In this document: piece by piece, positions 56,836 to 64,000 of the stretch
How positions within the stretch are numbered: the stretch's first letter is position 1
Layout of the letters: every line of letters begins with the position of its first letter
Assembly: GCA_963920575.1 (NCBI GenBank)
Contig: OY986967.1
Coordinates: 14,502,061 to 14,566,060, forward strand
Direction of reading: 5' to 3'
DNA from: Narthecium ossifragum
Taxonomy: Eukaryota > Streptophyta > Magnoliopsida > Dioscoreales > Nartheciaceae
Length of the DNA: 64,000 nt
The notes under the pieces: generated by a model
Seen by the model: only the letters and a program-made list of their open reading frames with translations
Told to the model about the DNA's origin: nothing
Databases searched by the model: none
Position numbers and translations under genes: made by a program

Positions 56836-58491
56836 TGATGAGAATGCATAATGTTATATTTTTATCCCTTACTATTTAGTCTCCTATGCTTATTTAGTTC
56901 CTAAATACACTCATTATTCTTATATTTTTATTTAGGATGCAATTGAAGTCCTTAAGTCGAAAAGAAGCTGAAAAGAGTGCATGGATCAACTTTAAAGATT
57001 TATCTGTACCAGTTCATGAAGAACCAGAGGATGTACGATACATGGTTGGAAAGCTCTTGAAGTCTAGATTCTGGAGAATTTTACGGTTCGTGATTCCGAG
57101 TTTCCTAGAGGAAGTTACGGCAATTTCAGTATCGATGCGCAGTCTGAATGGCAGAAAGGAAAATAAGCTGGAAGTCCGAATGATTCACCGATCGATCGGA
57201 CCACGCAAAAACGTGACAGAACATGTGTTTTTCAGCCACAACACATCCGATCGATCCCTCTTTCGCTCCTATGGGGTCCGATCAATCCGACACCAATGGT
57301 CCGATCGATCGGACTCGGAAAAAGTCAAAAACAGCAGATTTTTACTCAACCAATCGATCCAGCACTTAAAGTTCGATCGATCGGACTTGGGAATTAAAGG
57401 GCGACAGAACGTATGCTTTTTAGAGGAACATAGTTCGATCGATCGGACCATCGATCGGGCTCGGGCGTGAATAGAAGTTGAAGATTTTAATGAGACCGAT
57501 CGATCCAGCATCCAAGGTCCGATCGATCGGACTTTCCCAGTAACAAAAATCAACGATTGTGATCTAATCCGAGGGTGGATACAATTGAGGCTATAAATAG
57601 GACTCTTTCTAGGGTTTGAGGGGGGATTCTTGGACACTTTTGGCTACTCTTTCTCCTCCTTTATATTTTTTCTAGGTTTTCTTTTACTTTATGAAATCTT
57701 TTGGAGGATTTTTCTTGATGGCCCTGCGTGGCTAAATCTTGATCCTTGGTCGAGGAGACTGAAACCTCGGAATCAATGAAACTGTGAGATCTAATTTATT
57801 TTTATTGTTCAGTTTATACATGAGTATTGGATGTTCTACTGAGATTAAATCTTCATGATTACCTTGTCTAATTACTAGGAGGCCTACTAGTTTATTATTC
57901 ATGGTGATCTACCGCTAGGTTTGATATCAAATCCGGAATTGTTTGATCCCTCTAATCTGCGAAGCAACTAGGATCTAATAATTTACTGCTGATCAGATCT
58001 TGTTAGATCTTAGGAAGAATATTCAACTAGATTAAATGCAACCGCTTGTGCTTGTGTTGTTTAGCTTCATCGATATCCCTATTCTTAACGCTGCTACTAG
58101 ATTAAATCTACAGCGCTTGTCTTAGGTTGTCTAGTAGTTAGGGTTGATTAGATCGCTTGTTTCTAATTAACTATGATCGAGGAGAGCTTCGAATTGAATT
58201 CGGACGGTGAATATTCATGGTATAAATTGATTGATACTTGCATCTATGATCAGTTATTGGATTCCGATGGTGGATGTTTACTCAGACCAATGTTTGTTCT
58301 CTTAATTTAACTCGTTTCTTCGCTTTAGATTATTTCTTTACTGTTTTTCCTCACGTTTAAAACCCCCCCTCTTTGTTCACTTAGCACAAAACTAGGCTAA
58401 ACACTCTTCGTGGGATCGACTCGTACTCGCACTGCTACATTTATTTTAACGAGTACTGGATTTATTTTTGAGTGCTTGCGACAGCACATCA
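56836..58491 (+). mobile_element. Athila solo LTR with exact target duplication (1656 bp)
   Basis: It starts TGATGAGAATGCATAATG and ends GCGACAGCACATCA, flanked by TAATC at 56831-56835 and 58492-58496. The empty site is visible in the 3' LTR (about 63412). It has the upstream module (56994-57140), a GATCGATC array (57185-57540, mostly TCCGATCGATCGGAC type) and a TATA box (GGCTATAAATAGG, 57589). Confidence 0.95.
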
Positions 58492-59590
58492 TAATCCGAA
58501 GGGGAGAAGCTTGAGGGCTATAAATACCAAACTTTGGGCTCTTATTGGGGATTCTTTTGGACAAGAAGAGGCTAAGGAAATGGGCAATCCCCTTGGGCAA
58601 GGAAGGGAGCTCTCATCCAAGAGGGAGGAGATTGATGAAGAAGAGGATCCATCTCTTCTCCATGGCTTTTCCATCGAAGATGAGTAGCTAATCTATTTAC
58701 CTAGTGGAATACCATGATGTTTTAGGTTTTCTTTATAGTTTTCTTTGGATTTTTAGATGTTGTAAACCCTATTGAGACAAGATTGTATGAATTTATGCTT
58801 CATTTATCATCTTTGTAGTTGGATTTTAATGTTGGATGGATGGATTCTTTGGTTTGCATAAACTAGAACCTTGTGCCCAATAGGTGTTTGTTGATATTCC
58901 CCAATGAGTAGATTGTGTTAGAACCATGACCACTTGTGTTGAAGGGAGTCTTGGCTCTAGGTTAGGGACTTGGGTGTGCTAGAACCACTCCAATTCACAT
59001 CTAACCTAGCATCTATCCTATCTTTTATAGTGTTTTGGATTCGAGATGCTAGAACCACCTCGATCCATTACCATATTCCATACAACCCAATTCCATGCGA
59101 CGAGATGATCCTAACCCAACCTCTCGTTAGCGATGATCGTAGCTAATCCCTCGATCGCCGACTTTCTAGCATACACCTTTTGCGACGGATAGTCCTTATC
59201 CGGTTATTCGTTAGCGACGACCTTTGTTAGCCACAAGGTAGTCGATATTGTAGTGTCTCGATAGGATTGCACATCTTGATCCATTAGAAAGCTATGATTG
59301 AGCCTAATCCAGATTGGGATTCCCTAAGACCTCTCTCTATCCATTGACTCAATTACATGCTTTCTTAGTTTTCTTATCATAAAACCCAAAAACCATTTCT
59401 TTCATTATCCTTGTACGAACACTTAGATTGAGGTAAGTAGTTTAATTGTTTCCATACACATTCCCTATGGATTCGACTCGGACTTACCACTAGCTATCCC
59501 CAAAGGTAGTTAGTTAGGAGTTTGATTATAAATTTGTAATTTTGATCGGGCGCGTTAAGCCGCAACACTTTCCACGTCTTATCAAGATTT

Positions 59591-59608
59591 TGGCGCCGTT
59601 GTCGGGGA
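59591..59608 (+). other. Primer binding site, Asp-tRNA type
   Basis: TGGCGCCGTTGTCGGGGA lies 6 nt after the LTR end. The Athila/Tat consensus is TGGCGCCGTTGCCGGGGA, so there is one mismatch. Confidence 0.88.
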
Positions 59609-59866
59609 GTGCTATCGGAAATGATTGAAGTGCTTTGCTTAATCTTGTGTTTTTTGTAAATATCTTCAATTTTAAATTTTGTTTCATATCTTTAAAAAAA
59701 AGAGAGAGAGTTGTACTTACAATTGCTATATCTTTGTGTTGATAGGAGACGCCTCCGGCAAGACTTCGACGATCAAGATTGGTGACGGACGTTTCGTGCT
59801 TGGACCGGCCCATTGTAAAATATTTCTACCTTTTGGCTTGGTCTTTGTTTATGTGATTGTTTATAC

Positions 59867-61291
59867 ATGGCCGATGAGTATATGCCACCGGGTGCCACAT
59901 TGAACGATTATTTGCTACCGCCTAATTATGCATCCGCTTATGTTAACGATACATATGGTTTCTCAAACCCGGCATATGATTTGCATTCATACACCTATGA
60001 TGCGGATTTGGGTGATCATCTATACTCTTATTAGCAACCCCAAGGTTACTATCTATCTAATGTTCAACTACAAGATTCGAGCATAACGGACCAAAATTTT
60101 GGACCTATCGCTACATCACCCTATCTTTGTCAAACACAATACACACCACCCCAACATTGGTACGAGCCCTCCATTTCCTTTGAATCACAAGCACAAATAG
60201 ATCCATCTTTAGATGATAGGATCCTTAAAGCTCTAGAGGCATTTGAAGCACAAAACCAACTTATACATTCCCACTCACAATCATTAGCCAATATAGAAGT
60301 CCAAGTTGGACAACTAGCTTCCTTGATCGATTCATATTATGATAAGATTGATGGTTGTGTGAGTGAGGTAATGCCTTCTAATTTTAATGATGATGCTTGT
60401 AATACCTATCTTACCAATGTTAGTGATACATGCAACTATGAGGTTCCAAATGAGGGTTCGCTCGTTCATGATAGCTTGAATGATGTTTTGCCGGTGCGTG
60501 ATGATACTATTGATGATGTTTTGCCGGTATATGTTGATTTTGTGAATGAGTCGAAGCCTCCGATTTTTGTTAATCTTGACATTGATGAGAATGATGAATG
60601 CATGCATGATTTTATACCTCCTATTTGTCAGGATATTGTTTCTAATGTTTATCCATTCGTTGATTGTGTTGCATGCGAGGGGAAGATTGCTAAGAGTGTT
60701 TGTAATGATGATCTTATGCATGTTTGTGATAAGTTGGATGATGATTTTCTTATGTTAGTTAAGTATGATACTTTTGACCATCATTGTGAGATCTCCTTAC
60801 GGAGACCTCAAATTGAGTGTCAAGCTTTTCCATCATCCATGCTTGTTGAACATTGTGAGATGACGAATCTTGTTTTTCCATCTTTCTTAAGCCATGCCGA
60901 ATATGATTGTAATTTCATCAAAGACTCTTGCAAGACTTCCCATCTTTCGAGCATCTTGTTTCCTAAGGACCTAATCTTTTTCTTTGATGGAGATTGTTTG
61001 CATGGCTTTATTTTTCTTCGGCTCATGTATTATTTCACCTTGAATCATCGGCCACTGAAATCCGACTTGAGGATGGCTCCATTTGATGAAGTACATGGAT
61101 CGAAGGATGGTAAGTGGCGAGGGCATAAACCTTCGCATGAATGGTTTGCCAAGGACGTTACTTTCTTCTTTGATAAATCATGTTTGCACGTCCTCTCTAC
61201 TCTTCGGTCCATGTATTTCTTTACGTGGAACCATCGTCCATCCAAATTCAATTGTGTTGTACATAGTATAACGTCGGGCGGAAGACGATAA
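59867..61291 (+). pseudogene. Single ORF of the non-autonomous element: Gag-like segment fused to an unrecognised protein
   Basis: The first ATG at 59867 gives MADEYMPPGATLNDYLLPPN, a Tyr/Pro/Asn-rich start. One TAG at 60032-60034 interrupts it, and the same frame continues to 61291 (475 codons in all). Residues 120-155 read DRILKALEAFEAQNQLIHSH and LANIEVQVGQLASL, the segment that closes Athila Gag before the zinc knuckle. No knuckle, protease or polymerase follows. Instead there is an acidic, Cys-containing region (VLPVRDDTIDDVLPVYVDF, PPICQDIVSNVYPFVDC) and a 62-residue tandem duplication (186 bp, units from 60959 and 61145). Both units carry FFFDxxCLH, an Arg-containing MY(Y/F)FTxNHRP and similar flanks. 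I do not recognise this part. The protein could help package the RNA into particles made by an autonomous Athila element. Confidence 0.6.
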
Positions 61292-61302
61292 AATGAGCGC
61301 TT

Positions 61303-61320
61303 GTTGGGAGGCAACCCAAC
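61303..61320 (+). other. Conserved hairpin after the ORF stop
   Basis: GTTGGGAGGCAACCCAAC, 6-bp stem, AGGCAA loop, 12 nt after the ORF stop. Compared with 17696-17713 the closing pair is G-C instead of C-G, so pairing is kept. Confidence 0.7.
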
Positions 61321-62794
61321 ACTTCCATGCTTCTTTGATTGTTTTCTTGCTTTCTTGCATGTTTGATTGTTTTGTTTTTATTTTCGGCATATTTGCTTGG
61401 TTCCAATGAGTGTTTTCATGCATCCGGTACGCGAGTTTTGGCCTTTGTATGTTTAGATCTTTGTACGATGTTAGGCCAAGACAATGATGTTTGTACTCTT
61501 GCTTTTATTGGACTAACCCTTGGTTATACTTCATATCTTCTTTGCATTTGGCCAAAGATACCTTCACATGAATGCTTTGAAGCACATCAGGTTATCTCTT
61601 CCCTTTTGCCCTTCATATGTGCTTGAGGACAACCAAATTTAAGTTGGGGGGTACATTTGCATGTTCGATAACCTGTGTACCTTCACTTAATTTGTCAAGT
61701 TACTTGCATTGATGACTATGTGAAATTATTTTTGTCTTAGATGCTTGTCTTCGAGAACCATTGCACGGATTTTCTTGATTTTCATGTCTTATAAAAACTT
61801 GTGAATCATTGGATAAATGACATTTTTCTTTTACTTCAATTCGACTTGGCACATGGTAAGGCTAATTGAGTGGTCCCAATCACCTGTGCACTCGCACTTG
61901 TATGAAGGGTTAAGTGATTTTGAGTAGGGACCTTGATAGATTGAAATTCTGAAGCATATTCATGATCGATTGATATGATTTATAGTTGTGTTAGAAAATT
62001 TTTGTTGACTAGCCTTGATTCGTAGCCTTCTAGGTTCGGGTAATTAAGTCTGTGGGGTGTTTTACACCTAATGCCCTAAAGCCACCTGGCATGGGAGTCA
62101 TTGACCCAACACTCGCTACATGGACCTAGTAGAAAGCTTAAGGGATCAAGGCACTGCACAGTCGCATTAGTTGAATAAAAGCATAATGGTCATTAGTTGT
62201 GATTCGTGGCCTTCTAGGTTCGGGAGATTAAGCCAGAGGGGTGCCTTTACACCTAGTGCCCCAAACCATATGGTTTGGGAGTCACTGGCCTAAATCCTGT
62301 TACATGGACCTAGTAGAAAGCCTAAGGGATCATGACATTGCACAACCACATGCTCTATTCCTCGAAAAAAAAGAAAGAGAGAAAAAAAAATATGATTAGT
62401 GATGAATAAAACATGTCACATGTTCAATTGATTTGAATTGTTAAGGATAATTGATCTTGATTGGCTCCCTACTTAGATGATTACAAGACCCTGATTACTT
62501 GGTTGCTCCTTTCACGACACGGGATTGTTCAATTAGGTCTTAATTGTGTCAAGTGCTTTGAAGTCTTGGAAGTATATCATTTATGTTCTTATTCATTTGC
62601 TTTTTACTTGGCCATGACCTGAGAGATAAAATTCGTGTATGGAAATCTACTTTGAGCATCGGAGTTGAGAATTGCTTGCATATGAATCAATACATTGTAT
62701 TTTGACAAATTAGTGGTTTTGGTTGTTTATTTGTTTGTGTGTTTATTTCTTTTTGGCTTTGCTCGAGGACGAGCAAAGTGTAAGTTGGGGGGTG
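61321..62794 (+). other. 3' untranslated region with diverged tandem repeat and two polypurine modules
   Basis: No coding frame of note. GCTTGAGGACAACCAAATTT and AAGTTGGGGGGT at 61621-61652 are repeated as GCTCGAGGACGAGCAAAGTG and TAAGTTGGGGGGTG at 62762-62794; the second is the PPT next to the 3' LTR. Between them, segments at about 62018-62165 and 62202-62345 are a diverged direct repeat (GCCTTCTAGGTTCGGG, TACATGGACCTAGTAGAAAG). Confidence 0.7.
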
Positions 62795-64000
62795 TGATTA
62801 GACGTGAAAAGTACACACATTAACCTCTTAATTTACCTTTATTAGTCTTCGACCAAGGTATTTCTAATAATCTTCATGGTATTTCAGGTACAAGAGCCCT
62901 CAACAGAAGTTAGATCAACTTTGGAGCGTAAACAAGCCTATTCGAGCACATTTAGGTACATGGGTCAACTTCAAAGATTAAACTGTACCTTCTCAGGAAG
63001 AACCAAATAATGTGCCATATATCATTAGAAAGCTCTGGAAGTCTAGTTTCTGGAAAATTTTACGGTTCATGATTCTGAGTTTCCTAGATGAAGTTATGGC
63101 ATTTTTCGTACCAATGCGCAGTGCTGAATGGCAAAAGAGATAATCTGCAGAAAGGAAGATCGATCTTCTGTGTATAAAAGATCGATCTTTGCACTGTAGC
63201 AGAGAGCAGTAATTCAAAGGATCGATCTTCTCCCTATAGAAGACCGATCTTTGTACTGTAGCAGAGAGCAGTAATTCAAAGGATCGATCTTCTCCCTATA
63301 GAAGATCGATCTTCTGCGGGCGCAGCCAGTTTTACGATATAAAAAGATCGATCTTCACCCCTAGAAGATCGATCGTTCAGTGCCAGTTAAGCAAAATGAA
63401 GGGCCCAAATGTAATTCAAAGGGGAGAAGCTTGAGGGCTATAAATACCAAACTTTGGACTCTTATTGGGGATTCTTCTGGACAAGAAGAGGCTAAGGAAA
63501 GGGGCAATCCCCTTGGGCAAGGAAGGGAGCTCTCATCCAAGAGGCAGGAGATTGATGAAGAAGAGGATCCATCTCTTCTCCATGGCTTCTCCATCGAAGA
63601 TGAGTAGCTAATCTATTTACCTAGTGGAATACCATGATGTTTTAGGTTTTTTTTATAGTTTTCTTTGGATTTTTAGATGTTGTAAACCCTATTGAGACAA
63701 GATTGTATGGATTTATGCTTCATTTATCATCTTTGTAGTTGGATTCTAATGTTGGATGGATGGATTCTTTGGTTTGCATAAATTAGAACCTTGTGCCCAA
63801 TAGGTGTTTGTTGATATTCCCCAATGAGTAGGTTGTGCTAGAGCCATGACCACTTGTGTTGAAGGGAGTCTTGGCTCTAGGTTAGGGACTTGGGTGTGCT
63901 AGAACCACTCCAATCCACATCTAACCTAGCATCTATCCTATCTTTTATAGTGTTTTGGATTCGAGATGCTAGAACCACCTCGATCCATTACCATATTCCA
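62795..64000 (+). mobile_element. 3' LTR of the non-autonomous element, cut by window end
   Basis: It starts TGATTAGACGTGAAAAG after the PPT. It has the upstream module (62975-63125), GATCGATC array (63155-63385) and TATA box (GGCTATAAATACC, 63436), about 50 bp after the array. This copy lacks the Athila insertion and shows the original spacing. A short frame just after the TATA box ending HGFSIEDE is shared with the 5' LTR, but its ATG is not conserved. Confidence 0.9.

Larger units (their letters stand above)
56213..59584 (+). mobile_element. 5' LTR of the non-autonomous element, split by an Athila solo LTR
   Basis: It starts TGATGAGATGTG and ends CCACGTCTTATCA before the PBS. Its own sequence is 56213-56835 and 58497-59584. 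The upstream module (56390-56540) and GATCGATC array (56571-56805) lie before the insertion and the TATA box (GGCTATAAATACC, 58516) lies after it, so the insertion has moved the array about 1.66 kb from its promoter. Confidence 0.88.
56213..64000 (+). mobile_element. Non-autonomous Athila-related LTR element, 3' end beyond window
   Basis: The 5' LTR (56213-59584) and 3' LTR (from 62795) share their start (TGATgAGAtGTGAAAA / TGATtAGAcGTGAAAA) and are about 96-97% alike by eye where both are visible. PBS, one long ORF and PPT lie between. The internal region is 3210 bp and has no RT or integrase. It is inserted in the Tekay gag; the left flank is CCTGC (56208-56212). The 3' LTR should end near 64505 if it has the same length as the 5' one (about 1711 bp without its insertion). 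Confidence 0.85.

Noticed and set aside
58472..58687. Short frame ending HGFSIEDE just after the TATA box in both LTRs of the non-autonomous element
   Set aside because: The ATG in the 5' copy is AGG in the 3' copy, and conservation is no higher than in the surrounding LTR.

Overview
The window is plant nuclear DNA made almost entirely of nested transposable elements; I see no host protein gene, tRNA or rRNA. The lineages present (SIRE/Maximus-type Ty1-copia, Athila-type and Tekay- and Reina-type Ty3-gypsy, L1-type LINE, hAT, CACTA) point to a flowering plant with a repeat-rich genome. The species cannot be told from the sequence. Every autonomous element is broken by stops, frameshifts, deletions or later insertions.

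Layout. 1-8012: SIRE-type copia on the minus strand (LTR 6717-8012, PBS, gag, protease, integrase, RT/RNase H, then a second ORF after pol that runs off the left edge). 8013-9301: unassigned DNA and a CACTA terminus. 9302-20548: Athila-type element on the plus strand, 5' truncated, with a dead RT. Its integrase is split by a hAT element (13016-16612) that itself holds a Tekay-type LTR. 20549-27110: Athila-like LTR pieces cut by a Tekay solo LTR (21670-26256), which holds an Athila solo LTR (22452-23968). 27111-34001: LTR fragments, a deletion junction near 30217, a Tekay LTR inside a Reina-like chromovirus end, and that end inside an Athila-like LTR. 34002-45430: a minus-strand Tekay LTR carrying two more solo LTRs, set in the remnant of a Tekay element whose 3' LTR is 43108-45430. 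45431-47660: low-information DNA with a LINE tail and a MITE-like stretch. 47683-50361: a copia relic on the plus strand. 50362-56212: a Tekay element on the minus strand inserted in that relic. 56213-64000: an Athila-related non-autonomous element with an unusual single ORF, inserted in the Tekay gag; its own 5' LTR was later hit by an Athila solo LTR.

Insertion order is readable from exact target-site duplications: 8 bp for hAT, 14 bp for the LINE, and 5 bp for six LTR insertions (one of them with a single mismatch).

The most striking feature is not a gene. Arrays of short CG-centred palindromes, either GATCGATC or GGTCGACC with matching inverted half-sites, sit in the LTRs of copia, Athila, Tekay and the non-autonomous element. 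They usually lie just upstream of a TATA box. Some repeat units look homologous between copia and gypsy LTRs. Other conserved signals are a post-ORF hairpin with a compensatory base change in two Athila-type elements, twin 16-bp palindromes in Tekay LTRs, and a duplicated polypurine module in the non-autonomous element.
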